The notes beneath the pieces are model-generated. The model saw nothing but the letters and a program-made list of their open reading frames with translations. It was not told the DNA's origin and searched no databases. 35,119 nt of DNA from an uncultured Oleispira sp. Lineage in GTDB: Bacteria; Pseudomonadota; Gammaproteobacteria; Pseudomonadales; Oceanobacteraceae. The stretch is from contig CAJVZR010000044.1 in assembly GCA_913019965.1 (NCBI GenBank), forward strand, positions 1 to 35,119, read 5' to 3'. This document shows positions 24,641 to 33,279 of the stretch, in pieces (the first letter of the stretch is position 1; each line of letters begins with the position of its first letter). A program made the translations under genes and the position numbers.

Positions 24641-25672
24641 ATGCAATTTACGGTTTCACAGCTGTATATCCAGATGATTAAACAGGCGTACGAAGCGAAA
24701 GGACGAGACTTTTCTCAGCTTTATGGCCAGCTGTTTGATGATCAGGCTCAGCAAGGGCATCGTAGTAAAGATTTACGTATTGATATAAAAGAAATTAATA
24801 CGCTGTGGCAAGGAGTGGCTCGGTCGTTAAAAGATCCGCTATTCGCCTTGAAAATGGGAGTCGATATCCATCCATCCGATTATGGCATATTGGGCATCGT
24901 ATGGATGAATAGCCAAAATTTATTAGAGTGTTATAAGTTGGTGGTGGAATATAGCCAATTAATGAATGATGCTTTCAATGCCAGTTATGAGATTGTGGAT
25001 AATCAGTTTATTTATAACTTAAGCGTATCGTCACTAAGTGCGAATGAAGAAGCTGATTTTGTTGATCATAATATTGCTTCCATTTTTCACATGGGCAAGT
25101 TTCTCGTCGGATCTCGTCATAGTAAGGACATACTATTCAAGTCGGTTAAATTACGACATAAACACAATATTGAATTACAACGAGAATACGAGCGCATTTT
25201 AAATTGCCCGATAATAATGGGGCATAATACAAATCAGATCATCCTAGATATGTCAGTATTGAATTTACCGGTTTATCTACCCGATGCAGGCATGCAAAAG
25301 TTGATGCTGAACAAATCAAAAAAGCTGGTAAGTAATAAAGAAAACTCGACTCCTGTGAGTAAAAAAGTCTTGTCGTTTATTAATGAGAACTTGGGGGCTA
25401 GCTTGCCCACTGCAGAGATGACTGCAAAACATCTGGGGTTAAGTTTAAGTTCGTTTAAACGGCAGTTAGCCAGTGAAGGGACTCGTTATCAACAGCTCAT
25501 CGACGATGAGCGTTATCGCCATGCGGTTGAAATGTTGAGTGCCCGAAAAAATTCGATTTGTGAAATCAGTTTTTTATTGAGCTACTCCAATGCCAGTTCC
25601 TTCAGTCGAGCCTTTAAGGCAAGAACCGGCATTTCTCCCAAAGATTATCGTATTAAACACAGCTCTTTTTAG
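24641..25672 (+). CDS. AraC-family transcriptional regulator
   Basis: A 343-residue regulator with an N-terminal PF12625-type (arabinose-binding-like) sensor domain, recognisable by DPLFALKMGVDIHPSDYGIL and the later LRHKHNIELQREYERILNCP. The C-terminal AraC double HTH covers about residues 240-340 (MTAKHLGLSLSSFKRQLASE, YRHAVEMLSARKNSICEISF, and the closing SNASSFSRAFKARTGISPKD). Length is typical. It reads divergently from the sialidase and toward the sphingomyelinase, so it is the obvious candidate to control one or both. The inducer is unknown. The ribosome-binding site TAGAGG lies 5-6 bases before the ATG. Confidence 0.93.
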   Translation: MQFTVSQLYIQMIKQAYEAKGRDFSQLYGQLFDDQAQQGHRSKDLRIDIKEINTLWQGVARSLKDPLFALKMGVDIHPSDYGILGIVWMNSQNLLECYKLVVEYSQLMNDAFNASYEIVDNQFIYNLSVSSLSANEEADFVDHNIASIFHMGKFLVGSRHSKDILFKSVKLRHKHNIELQREYERILNCPIIMGHNTNQIILDMSVLNLPVYLPDAGMQKLMLNKSKKLVSNKENSTPVSKKVLSFINENLGASLPTAEMTAKHLGLSLSSFKRQLASEGTRYQQLIDDERYRHAVEMLSARKNSICEISFLLSYSNASSFSRAFKARTGISPKDYRIKHSSF

Positions 25673-25711
25673 ACAACAGCTTTAATCATGACAGCCGAAA
25701 GCCATTAATGA

Positions 25712-25736
25712 CCAATTTAGTACAAGTGTACATTGG
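25712..25736. promoter_or_regulatory. Nested dyad upstream of the sphingomyelinase gene
   Basis: CCAAT (25712-25716), 3 nt, GTACA-AG-TGTAC (25720-25731), ATTGG (25732-25736): an inner 5-bp palindrome inside an outer 5-bp one, about 150 nt before the sphingomyelinase start. A candidate operator. AraC regulators more often use direct repeats, so the binder is uncertain. Confidence 0.35.
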
Positions 25737-25885
25737 CCTAGTCGGGCCTATTCTTGGCTTGAACAGATCCATTATTATGCACTGATAAGTTGGTAGGGAC
25801 ACCGATTTTGATAGAACGATTCACTAAGAGATCGTCTATAGCGTAAATGCCGAATAACTATAAAAACGTCAAAACGGGATCCACC

Positions 25886-27472
25886 ATGAAAAATAAAACC
25901 ACCTTATGTCTCGCGATCAGCGCGACATTAGCCAGTGGCTTTGCATCTGCAATGTCCAATACACCAGAGCCGGTTGTCGAAGTTGAGCCGACCCCAACAG
26001 TCCCCGCGCCATCGGTGCCAGATGAAAGCACGGGCTTAGCTTATGCCGATGATTTCCGCTTATTAGCCTATAACGTCTACATGCTACCCGAGCTATTTGC
26101 CGGTGATTGGAGTCATGAAAATCGCGCGCAAATGATTCCGCAATCAGAAGTAGTTAAAGGCCAAGATGCGATTTTATTGCAAGAGCTGTTTGATAATGCT
26201 CCGGCGACGACATTAATGAATGGCTTAAAAGCCGATTACCCCTACCAAACCCCAGTTATGGGTCGTTCGAAGAGTGGTTGGGATCAAACATTAGGCGCCT
26301 ATGCCGATCTATCACCAGAAGATGGTGGCGTCGCGATCGTGAGCCGCTGGCCAATTACAGAACAAATTCAGTACGTTTATAAAGATGCTTGTGGTGCAGA
26401 TTATCTGTCGAATAAAGGCTTTGTTTATGCACGAGTCGACAAAAATGGCGCGGCTTACCACCTAATCAGCACGCATGCGCAAGCAGAAGATAGCGCTTGT
26501 ACTGATCCAGCGGCGACCCGTAAGAGTCAGTTCACTGAAATGCAAAACTTCATCGCGGGCCATAATATCCCAGCCGACGAAGTCGTCTTTATGGGCGGTG
26601 ATTTCAACGTGATTCAACATACCGCTGAATACCCAGACTTGATCGAAACTTTACAGGTGAGCGAGCCAGATGCTTATGCCGGTTTCTCGACCAGTTGGGA
26701 TCCAGAATCTAATGGGATGGCTGCGTATAACTACCCAGATCTACCGAGCGAATACCTAGATTATATCTTCGTATCCCGTAATCACGCGCAACCTAGCCAC
26801 TGGCACAACCAGTCGTTGGATGTAACCTCGACTAACTGGAGCACCGGTAACTACCGCTTCCAAGAACTGTCTGATCACTATCCAATTGCGGGCTTCTCGT
26901 ACGCTAACGAAGAGACTCGTACCGAGAGCTTCCGTGCAGTGAACAACCCTTACCAAGGCGTGCAGTTCCAAAACAAAGCCAATGGTAAGTTCGTTAAAAT
27001 CGATAGCAATGATACCAATGGCTGGTTAACCGTGAAGGGTGACGCAAGTGATCCCGCGACGGTGATGAATCTAGATAACTGGTATCCAAAGAATCGCGCT
27101 TTCTGTATCCGTAACGACGATTGGATTCAGGTGCAGGGTGCCCAGCGTGCGGGTTCTTATTGGAACTGGTGGATAGGCGGCGGTGGTGGTAACTACGCGT
27201 TCTACACTAAGCAAGATGATGCGTCGAACAAGCTGCGTATTCGCATCTTAAATGACGATGGTGATTGTCTGAAGAACGGCGACCAGATTGCCTTTGTGGA
27301 TCGCAGTACCGTCAATGGCGTTGATTATTATCTACAACGCTGGCCTTCAGGTTCATGGCAGGATTATCTATACCTTTGGTCTGACTCAATTGGTGATAAC
27401 GAAACCTTCACCATTCATATGGGCGAAGCTCAAAAGCAAGACTTCTCGGCTAACTTACGTTACCAGAACTAA
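25886..27472 (+). CDS. Secreted neutral sphingomyelinase C
   Basis: About 528 residues: signal peptide KNKTTLCLAISATLASGFAS, a Pro/Glu/Val linker (EPVVEVEPTPTVPAPSVPDE), a DNase I-like phosphodiesterase domain to about residue 340, and a C-terminal domain of about 170 residues, probably a beta-sandwich or trefoil, rich in Trp (YWNWWIGGGGGNYAFY). The catalytic pattern of bacterial sphingomyelinases is visible: LLAYNVYMLPELF, metal-ligand Glu in LLQELFDN, STHAQA, MGGDFNVIQ and the terminal LSDHYPIAGFSY. It hydrolyses sphingomyelin to ceramide and phosphocholine with Mg2+, often with haemolysis. The frame starts at 25847, but the signal peptide and GGGAT upstream favour ATG 25886. Codons lean to C-ending forms (AAC, TAC, TTC) more than in neighbours, as for a highly expressed or acquired gene. 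Confidence 0.92.
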   Translation: MKNKTTLCLAISATLASGFASAMSNTPEPVVEVEPTPTVPAPSVPDESTGLAYADDFRLLAYNVYMLPELFAGDWSHENRAQMIPQSEVVKGQDAILLQELFDNAPATTLMNGLKADYPYQTPVMGRSKSGWDQTLGAYADLSPEDGGVAIVSRWPITEQIQYVYKDACGADYLSNKGFVYARVDKNGAAYHLISTHAQAEDSACTDPAATRKSQFTEMQNFIAGHNIPADEVVFMGGDFNVIQHTAEYPDLIETLQVSEPDAYAGFSTSWDPESNGMAAYNYPDLPSEYLDYIFVSRNHAQPSHWHNQSLDVTSTNWSTGNYRFQELSDHYPIAGFSYANEETRTESFRAVNNPYQGVQFQNKANGKFVKIDSNDTNGWLTVKGDASDPATVMNLDNWYPKNRAFCIRNDDWIQVQGAQRAGSYWNWWIGGGGGNYAFYTKQDDASNKLRIRILNDDGDCLKNGDQIAFVDRSTVNGVDYYLQRWPSGSWQDYLYLWSDSIGDNETFTIHMGEAQKQDFSANLRYQN

Positions 27473-27999
27473 TCTTGCAGCAAGCCAGTCGTAGCTTGCT
27501 GACGTAAAAAGGAAGCGGTCGCCGGGGCAATCCCGAGCTGACCGCTCACCTCTACATTCAAAGACTTAGCAATGGCGACTAATAGCGCTAAATGATGGGT
27601 TGCATGACTCGAAGCAAAACACAGTTCGCGGCCAAAAGTTGAGGTAAAGCGTTCGCTGCTTTGCTGCGATAAACACACTTCAGTAGTAACAATCTTTACT
27701 TCGTTAAACTGATCTTGGCTTAAGCCTATTAACCAGTTTCCAACGGCGACTAATTCTTTCAACGCTTCACATCGCTTTGATTCCACCTCGCCACCACGGC
27801 GACGCAGGTCATAATCAATCAAGTTATGTTCGCTGAGCATCAAAGCCTGGTACATATCTAATATATGACGAACATGATGGCCTATGGGGCTATCAAATAA
27901 AGGCTGAGGAGAGCAGCGATAGCATTCATCATCAAGCTGCTGAATAAACTGCACCAGTTCATGTAGCACTTCAATACTGCCTAAGATTATCTTATGCAT
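27469..27999 (-). CDS. DinB-fold (four-helix, metal-binding) protein
   Basis: A 176-residue protein of the DinB/YfiT-like superfamily. The three-His metal site is suggested by SPIGHHVRHILDMYQAL near residue 40 and FASSHATHHLALLVAI near 130, with the RELCF segment before it. Members include thiol-dependent transferases and hydrolases; the substrate is unknown. It is the last gene of the minus-strand run with the ATP-grasp pair (19-nt gap upstream), and its stop overlaps the sphingomyelinase stop by 4 nt from the opposite strand. Its linkage to two ligases suggests it acts on or with their product (inference). Confidence 0.8.
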   Translation of the reverse strand: MHKIILGSIEVLHELVQFIQQLDDECYRCSPQPLFDSPIGHHVRHILDMYQALMLSEHNLIDYDLRRRGGEVESKRCEALKELVAVGNWLIGLSQDQFNEVKIVTTEVCLSQQSSERFTSTFGRELCFASSHATHHLALLVAIAKSLNVEVSGQLGIAPATASFLRQQATTGLLQD

Positions 28000-28017
28000 G
28001 GCGATCTGCCTTTTTCA

Positions 28018-28953
28018 TCAGAAGATATCCCCATGGCGTATGTCGTATTGTTCGAGTTGATCGAAATAAGCACTTAAGTCTTCTTTTTGACCAAAGCGTG
28101 GGTAATCGTGCATTTTCAAATAGGGGCGAGAGTTTACCTCTAATAAAATACAATCCTGAAGATCATAAGGTTGTTCGATGCCCTGTTGCATAATGACATC
28201 TATGCCTAAAATATTGGCCTTAAACAGAGTTAATACATGGTTGAATAAGTCTTTATTTACTTGAGGGATCGTCTGCTGATCGATCACCGAGACTACGCCA
28301 CCAGGGGCTAAAGAAATACGATAAAATAGCGTAACCAGCTCGGCTTTATCGGGAATCGTCGCCAAGGTATAAGCTTGCTTGGCTAAATATTTCTGGGTAA
28401 CAGAGCCTTTGCTTAATGGGTGTATCACCGGATACAGCCCCATGCTTTCACGAACAGCGTTCTCTTGATCAATTAATTGCTCAATGGAATGTATACCATC
28501 GCCCAAAACAGTGGGGGAGAAACGCTCAATCACCGACATGATTTCAGCATTGCCTTGATCATTTTTTACAACCACCACACGATAGTTTTTACCCAATAAA
28601 TATTGTTCAACCACGGTTGTTGGCCACCACAGTTTAGCCAAAAAAATGGCCTTCCATAATTCAGCATAACTGTTAATAGGAAAATGGCTGCCGCGAGAAA
28701 AACCACTGACATTGGGTTTGATCACCAATGGAAAGCCATGTTGTTGAGCAAATCGAATGGCCTTCAAAGGATTTAAAAAGATAAGTCCTTGAGCATGGGG
28801 AATATTATTGTCGGCAAATACGGCCCGGGCTTGAGCTTTAGAGCGACAGTTACGGCGTACGGTTAAATCGTTATAGCTGCTACAGCCATCCATAAAGCGC
28901 TGGCTGACCCATTGGTAAATTGTTTTCTTAAGCGACAGTATTAACGTTGGCAT
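28018..28953 (-). CDS. ATP-grasp ligase, cyanophycin-synthetase/GshAB-like
   Basis: A 311-residue ATP-grasp enzyme predicted to form an amide bond by way of an acyl phosphate. Matches to the family: nucleotide-binding PLVIKPNVSGFSRGSHF, VVEQYLLGKNYRVVVV, the cyanophycin-synthetase-like ERFSPTVLGDGIHSIEQLID, and the Mg-binding LGIDVIM ... LLEVNSRPYLKMHDYP. It lacks the N-terminal and Mur-ligase-like domains of full cyanophycin synthetase, so it is a stand-alone grasp module. Its start overlaps the previous ATP-grasp gene by 13 nt, showing translational coupling. The substrate could be an amino acid, peptide or small carboxylate; nothing in the sequence decides. Confidence 0.85.
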   Translation of the reverse strand: MPTLILSLKKTIYQWVSQRFMDGCSSYNDLTVRRNCRSKAQARAVFADNNIPHAQGLIFLNPLKAIRFAQQHGFPLVIKPNVSGFSRGSHFPINSYAELWKAIFLAKLWWPTTVVEQYLLGKNYRVVVVKNDQGNAEIMSVIERFSPTVLGDGIHSIEQLIDQENAVRESMGLYPVIHPLSKGSVTQKYLAKQAYTLATIPDKAELVTLFYRISLAPGGVVSVIDQQTIPQVNKDLFNHVLTLFKANILGIDVIMQQGIEQPYDLQDCILLEVNSRPYLKMHDYPRFGQKEDLSAYFDQLEQYDIRHGDIF

Positions 28954-29822
28954 TCGTTACTCTCTTTTTGTTTAAAATCTTTTACTTGGTAGAAAAAGCT
29001 TAGCTTTTTAAAGAAGATGTCTTTAAAAGGTTGATCCTTCGGCATCGCTTTGGTGACTTTGGCGAGTAGCCACATATTACGGATCATGAATTGATACTTT
29101 TTGATTAATGAAACATTTTTGCACAATAAAATTAACGGCATGGGAAAGAACAAATTAATCTCAATAATATGAAATTTTCCTGCTAATACATCGTCAAGTG
29201 AATTGGCACGCAAACCGGTACGGCAAATATTAAAGGGGCCAAGGGTGCGTAATAAAGCGTATAGCTTTTGTTTTTCTTGCACGGATAGCTGGTCGCTAAC
29301 ATCCACATACTCAGTCGCTGAGTTATAGATGCCATTGATAGGATATTGCTCGTTGCTGCGGTTAATAACTTGAGTAATTGAAAGCGTGCCCACTAACTCA
29401 TTAGAAGTATCCGTTGGTGAAATGGTTGGCATACAATGAGCGGGCTGAGGAATTAGGAATACCTCAAACTCCCCATTTTGCTGAGCGCCTTGCTGTACTA
29501 AATACTGCACAGAAGAGTGTGGCTTTAATAAACGTAGTTGCTTAAACATCCGCAGATTATCAGCCCTTTGAATACCTTTGGAGTTTTGCCCCCATTCCGG
29601 TTTCAAAAATACAGGGTAGGTTTCGGGAATAATGGCTGGGTGATCAACCCATTGTGATAAACGCCAATTGGGCGGAATGAGTTGATCCATATCCAGTTTG
29701 GAAAAGATCCCTTTGTTGTGATTAAAATACTTCGCATTCAATTGAAAGTAGCGCCAAGGGCCAATACGTAAAAGAGTGCAAAAAATAAAATAGAGACAAA
29801 TCTGTGTTATGCGGATGGTCAT
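28941..29822 (-). CDS. Second, divergent ATP-grasp-like protein
   Basis: 293 residues. An N-terminal hydrophobic stretch (TQICLYFIFCTLLRIGPW) may anchor or pack against the membrane. Grasp-like landmarks: YPVFLKPEWGQNSKGIQRAD (nucleotide-binding Lys and loop), VQYLVQQGAQQNGEFEVFLI and KFHIIEINLFFPMPLILL, with E-I-N as the metal-binding end of the site. The protein resembles D-Ala-D-Ala-ligase-like ATP-grasp proteins but is clearly not Ddl. It lies upstream of, and overlaps, the other ATP-grasp gene. The ribosome-binding site GGGAGG four bases before the ATG is strong. The two proteins probably work as a pair, each adding one unit or forming a heterodimer (inference). Confidence 0.75.
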   Translation of the reverse strand: MTIRITQICLYFIFCTLLRIGPWRYFQLNAKYFNHNKGIFSKLDMDQLIPPNWRLSQWVDHPAIIPETYPVFLKPEWGQNSKGIQRADNLRMFKQLRLLKPHSSVQYLVQQGAQQNGEFEVFLIPQPAHCMPTISPTDTSNELVGTLSITQVINRSNEQYPINGIYNSATEYVDVSDQLSVQEKQKLYALLRTLGPFNICRTGLRANSLDDVLAGKFHIIEINLFFPMPLILLCKNVSLIKKYQFMIRNMWLLAKVTKAMPKDQPFKDIFFKKLSFFYQVKDFKQKESNECQR

Positions 29823-29873
29823 CTAACCTCCCTGTTTTTCATGCCAATGTCACCCCAAAAATTAATCTAAAAA

Positions 29874-30323
29874 CTAATCCAAAACCTGTGGCCAATTGGC
29901 ATCAGCGCGAGTAATTAAAGCCTCTTTATCTTTTAACCATTGTCCTCTGATCTTAATGTCATAATTTAAATACAACTTACCGTTGGTGATATGCCATTGT
30001 TGGGGATCACCCTTAGCAGTATTTTCATGAGCGACGGCCCAAGCACAATACCCCCCATATTGTGGTGCATAGCTTTCAGGGGAAAGTAAGAACGCATCGA
30101 GGTTAGATTGATTTTTGAACTGCCATGTAGCCCCTTTATGCTGAGTACTAAATCGTTCAATACCTTCTATGGCTTTACCTTCGCGAAAATAAGCGACAGT
30201 ATCGTAACCAGACACGGCTAAGTCACTGAAAAAACCAGTATAGAGTTCGGGCTCCGCTTGAGCGCTAAAAGGTAGGGTGAGCAATAAGCTAAAGAATAGT
30301 TTAGGCAGTATTGAAAAATTCAT
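29874..30323 (-). CDS. Secreted YHS-domain protein
   Basis: 149 residues: a signal peptide (FSILPKLFFSLLLTLPFSAQ, cut near AQA-EPE) and one YHS-type domain: LAVSGYDTVAYFREGKAIEG, TQHKGATWQFKNQSNLDAFL, SPESYAPQYGGYCAWAVAHE, DPQQWHITNGKLYLNYD. Such periplasmic YHS proteins are widespread in marine proteobacteria; metal or heme binding is suspected but not established. It leads the minus-strand run, 51 nt before the first ATP-grasp gene, so it may belong to the same transcript or be independent. The domain call is strong, the role unknown. Confidence 0.88.
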   Translation of the reverse strand: MNFSILPKLFFSLLLTLPFSAQAEPELYTGFFSDLAVSGYDTVAYFREGKAIEGIERFSTQHKGATWQFKNQSNLDAFLLSPESYAPQYGGYCAWAVAHENTAKGDPQQWHITNGKLYLNYDIKIRGQWLKDKEALITRADANWPQVLD

Positions 30324-30494
30324 ATCATATTCTCAAGGTTCATTAAAAGTTTGAAAAGAATGCGCCATTGCCGAGAAGTTTTTGATCTACTAATATGGAG
30401 TACGGACAGCAAGTAAGCAGTTCTCGCTCGGCATCATTAAGGAATCAGATGCCTAAAGTAGCAGTTAGTTCACCGATGTTTAAAAAGGACAAAA

Positions 30495-30866
30495 ATGATG
30501 CGCAGCGCCGAACATGAAAAAATCAATTACATAGAATTCCCCGCCAAAGATTTAATCGCCAGCAAAGCATTTTTCCAGCAAGCCTTTAATTGGCAGTTCA
30601 CCGATTATGGCCCCGAATACAGTGCCTTTTCTGCGGACAGTGCTGGCTTAGAGGGGGGCTTTTACAGTGCCGATCTTTCTGCTTCAACCTTCAGTGGTAG
30701 TGCGTTATTAGTGCTATTTAGCAATAATTTAGAGCAAACACAGAAAACCATCGAAGCGGCAGGGGGCAGCATCGTCAAAGCTATATTTCCATTTCCCGGA
30801 GGCCGACGTTTTCACTTTACCGATCCTAGTGGTAATGAATTCGCGGTATGGTCCAACAATGAATGA
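30495..30866 (+). CDS. VOC-family (glyoxalase/bleomycin-resistance-like) protein
   Basis: A 123-residue single-module VOC protein: HEKINYIEFPAKDLIASKAF, FNWQFTDYGPEYSAF, GGFYSADLSA, and the closing GGRRFHFTDPSGNEFAVWS with the usual final metal-ligand Glu. Homologues are often simply annotated glyoxalase; the substrate is not known. Two adjacent ATG codons (30495, 30498) follow AAGGAC, so either could be used. Divergent from the YHS gene, with a 170-nt gap that shows no convincing promoter. Confidence 0.88.
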   Translation: MMRSAEHEKINYIEFPAKDLIASKAFFQQAFNWQFTDYGPEYSAFSADSAGLEGGFYSADLSASTFSGSALLVLFSNNLEQTQKTIEAAGGSIVKAIFPFPGGRRFHFTDPSGNEFAVWSNNE

Positions 30867-30950
30867 TCTCTGCTAGAATTGAGTGAACGCTATCATTCAA
30901 GGCAATGAACAGAGCAATGAAGCCCAAAAGCAAAACAAGTAGAGGGAATT

Positions 30951-31670
30951 TTGAACATTAGACAGGTTGTATTAATACTATCTTTCGCCTGTGTCACGCT
31001 CTTGTTGGCGAATACAAGCAGCGCAAAGCAATATCGTATCTCTTCATTCAATCATGATACGACCCAAATTGACGTTACCTACAAGGTCATGCGTAAAGTC
31101 TACCAACGGCTCGGGCATGATTTTGAGTTGATTCGTTACCCGGGTAAACGCTCACTTGTAGAAGCTAACAATGGCCAAGTTAGCGGCGAATTAATGCGCA
31201 TTAAAGCACTAGAGAAAACGCTCAATAATATGATTCGTATTCCTGTGGCCATTGGTAGTTTAAAAGTCATGGCCATCACCCGTAAGGGCGAGCGAAAAGT
31301 GACGGGCATTGCGGGGTTAATCGGTAAACATGTAGGGGTTGTACGTGGGGTAGAGCTGACGGAGCGGTTAACCAAGAACCATCAGCGTCAGATAGTGAAT
31401 AGCATCGATAGTTTGTTTAAAGTGTTATTAAACGAACATGTGGAGGTGATTTTATTTCCCAAGCTGGATGCTGAGAAGTATATCGCTGCCCATCAAATGG
31501 AAGGTAAGGTAAATATTAGTGAAGCGTCTATTTTAGAAGTGAAGCTGTATCACTATATCCATGAAAGTCGAGCGAAATTAGCCGCCGAACTAACCGAGCT
31601 ACTGCAGGACATGGAGCGTACTGGGGAGCTGGATGCGTTAAACCACCTAACCGAACAAGCCAGCTATTAA
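30951..31670 (+). CDS. Orphan periplasmic solute-binding protein (SBP_bac_3-like)
   Basis: A 239-residue secreted protein with signal peptide NIRQVVLILSFACVTLLLAN. The body follows the family-3 (polar amino acid) periplasmic binding protein pattern: YKVMRKVYQRLGHDFELIRY, GKRSLVEANNGQVSGELMRI, LIGKHVGVVRGVELTERLTK and a C-terminal helix LLQDMERTGELDAL. No ABC permease or ATPase gene is nearby. Such orphan proteins in marine gammaproteobacteria may feed other sensors or enzymes. The start is TTG, supported by AGAGGGA five bases upstream; no in-frame ATG would keep the signal peptide. Confidence 0.82.
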   Translation: MNIRQVVLILSFACVTLLLANTSSAKQYRISSFNHDTTQIDVTYKVMRKVYQRLGHDFELIRYPGKRSLVEANNGQVSGELMRIKALEKTLNNMIRIPVAIGSLKVMAITRKGERKVTGIAGLIGKHVGVVRGVELTERLTKNHQRQIVNSIDSLFKVLLNEHVEVILFPKLDAEKYIAAHQMEGKVNISEASILEVKLYHYIHESRAKLAAELTELLQDMERTGELDALNHLTEQASY

Positions 31671-31784
31671 GCTTAATCAAAACTGACATACGCTAACACT
31701 TAAATACTACAAAAATATGAGTGAATCGGTATCATAGTCATTAATAAAAGCCCTTCCTGCCGTATACAATAATAGGTAATCCAA

Positions 31785-32129
31785 GTGACCCAAGCTTCCA
31801 CCGCGACTACATCCGTTGAACTAACCGATGAACAAACCTCCAGCCTAAAGACCTTAACTATTATGGGGTATCTAGAAGGCACCTCATTTTTATTATTATT
31901 GGGCATCGCCATGCCATTAAAATACATGATGGGGATCCCAGAAGGGGTTAAATACATTGGTATGGCCCATGGCCTATTATTCATCGCTTACATCGTTATT
32001 TTAATGGGCACGGCCAATAAGGTGAAAATGCCACTTTGGGCGATGCCGAGCGGCGTCATTGCGTCTATCTTGCCATTCGGACCTTTCGTATTTGATGCTC
32101 TATTAAAGAAAAGCTTAAAAAATTCTTAA
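31785..32129 (+). CDS. DUF3817 membrane protein
   Basis: 114 residues with about three membrane helices. The family pattern is GYLEGTSFLLLLGIAMPLKY, then KYIGMAHGLLFIAYIVILMG, then MPSGVIASILPFGPFVFDAL, which matches DUF3817 (YdzA-like) proteins. Function unknown. The start is GTG with AGG eight or nine bases upstream; the N-terminal 20 residues are hydrophilic and Thr/Ser-rich. Stands between the binding-protein gene and the chemotaxis-like gene with gaps of 114 and 76 nt. Confidence 0.85.
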   Translation: MTQASTATTSVELTDEQTSSLKTLTIMGYLEGTSFLLLLGIAMPLKYMMGIPEGVKYIGMAHGLLFIAYIVILMGTANKVKMPLWAMPSGVIASILPFGPFVFDALLKKSLKNS

Positions 32130-32205
32130 ATATCAGCATAAAAACGAGCTGAAACCCAACACGCGTCTACACTTAAACAAATATGTCTAGGCGCGGAATC
32201 AAAAC

Positions 32206-33105
32206 ATGAGCTTTTTTAGTAGCAAAAAACATAATAAAAATGAAACAACAATCAATAACTATGAGCTAGAAGAGCTGCAACGAAAGGCTCAATGTTATGA
32301 TCAATTGATGTCGAACCATCTAGTTGATAAAGCAAAAAAAATCGCTCAAACCGCGAGTGAAGTGAATCGTTCATCGAGTCATCGCTTGAGTAAGGTGCAA
32401 AATAATTACAACTTAACCGAGAACTTTGTTTCTTCTGCTCAATCCATGGCGGAGATATCAAAAGAGTCGGTGAACCTCGCCGAGCAAAGCGCTAGCCATA
32501 GCGGTGACAGCCTAAAACACCTAAAGACTCTCAGCACCAACATCGCCCAAGCCGAACACCATATTGAAGAGTTCACTACCTTGTTAGAAGGCTTTAATGC
32601 CAATAACCAAACCGTGACCCAGCTGGTGGATAATATTAAAGGCATTGCCGACCAAACGAATCTGCTGGCTCTCAACGCCGCGATTGAAGCCGCGCGAGCA
32701 GGGGAGAACGGACGAGGATTCGCTGTGGTGGCCGATGAAGTACGTACCCTAGCCAGTACGGCCAATGGCTCTGCAGAAGAAATTCAGCAAGAGATGAATA
32801 AAATCTTAGACATCTCGAATAGCATCATGAAACAGCAGCAAACCGTGGTGAATAGCATCAGCGAAAGTAAAAATATTTCGGATGAAATCGCAGGCAGCTT
32901 AGAAAATGTAAACAGCTTCTCACAGCAAAGTGCGAGTGCGGCCAGTACGGTGATTGGCCATGTTGACTCTCAAGTGAATGACGCTACTCAAATACTGCAG
33001 AATATCGGTGAAATCTTAAAAGATACTGAGCAAGCGATGGAAGGTTCGGCGACGAACCAAGGATTAGGAGAAGAGTTGGTATCTTCGTTAAGCAGTTTAA
33101 ATTAA
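32206..33105 (+). CDS. Soluble methyl-accepting chemotaxis-type signalling protein
   Basis: 299 residues, no membrane helix or signal peptide. A short N-terminal coiled coil ([17 protein letters not shown]) leads into a long helical hairpin whose tip is the highly conserved receptor kinase-control sequence ([20 protein letters not shown] then [15 protein letters not shown]). It should contact CheW/CheA as a cytosolic receptor. No ligand-binding domain is evident, so the input may come from the N-terminal coil or a partner. No other chemotaxis gene is in the window. Followed by a good terminator. Confidence 0.9.
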   Translation: MSFFSSKKHNKNETTINNYELEELQRKAQCYDQLMSNHLVDKAKKIAQTASEVNRSSSHRLSKVQNNYNLTENFVSSAQSMAEISKESVNLAEQSASHSGDSLKHLKTLSTNIAQAEHHIEEFTTLLEGFNANNQTVTQLVDNIKGIADQTNLLALNAAIEAARAGENGRGFAVVADEVRTLASTANGSAEEIQQEMNKILDISNSIMKQQQTVVNSISESKNISDEIAGSLENVNSFSQQSASAASTVIGHVDSQVNDATQILQNIGEILKDTEQAMEGSATNQGLGEELVSSLSSLN

Positions 33106-33172
33106 ATAATCAAAGTTCAGGCCAAGGCAGGCAACAATTAAACGTTATTGCTGCTGTATAACAACATCCTCT

Positions 33173-33197
33173 AAAAGGCGCTTTATAGCGCCTTTTT
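33173..33197 (+). terminator. Intrinsic terminator after the chemotaxis gene
   Basis: Stem AAAAGGCGCT / AGCGCCTTTT with a 4-nt loop, ending in TTTTT, 68 nt after the stop. Classic rho-independent form; the A/T symmetry would allow function in both directions. Confidence 0.9.
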
Positions 33198-33279
33198 CGT
33201 CTAGCTCAAGCACGAATAGCCATCACTTAATACGGATTAAATTTATATAATGAAGAGGTACTTGTCGTAGGAGAGCACT

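Noticed and set aside
30370..30432. Split dyad GCCGAGAA ... TTCTCGCTCGGC before the VOC gene
   Set aside because: Arms are 43 nt apart with a 3-nt insertion in one arm; too loose to call an operator or structured RNA.
31700..31984. Minus-strand open frame across the DUF3817 gene
   Set aside because: The opposite strand has a clear family match with three membrane helices; this one is a shadow.
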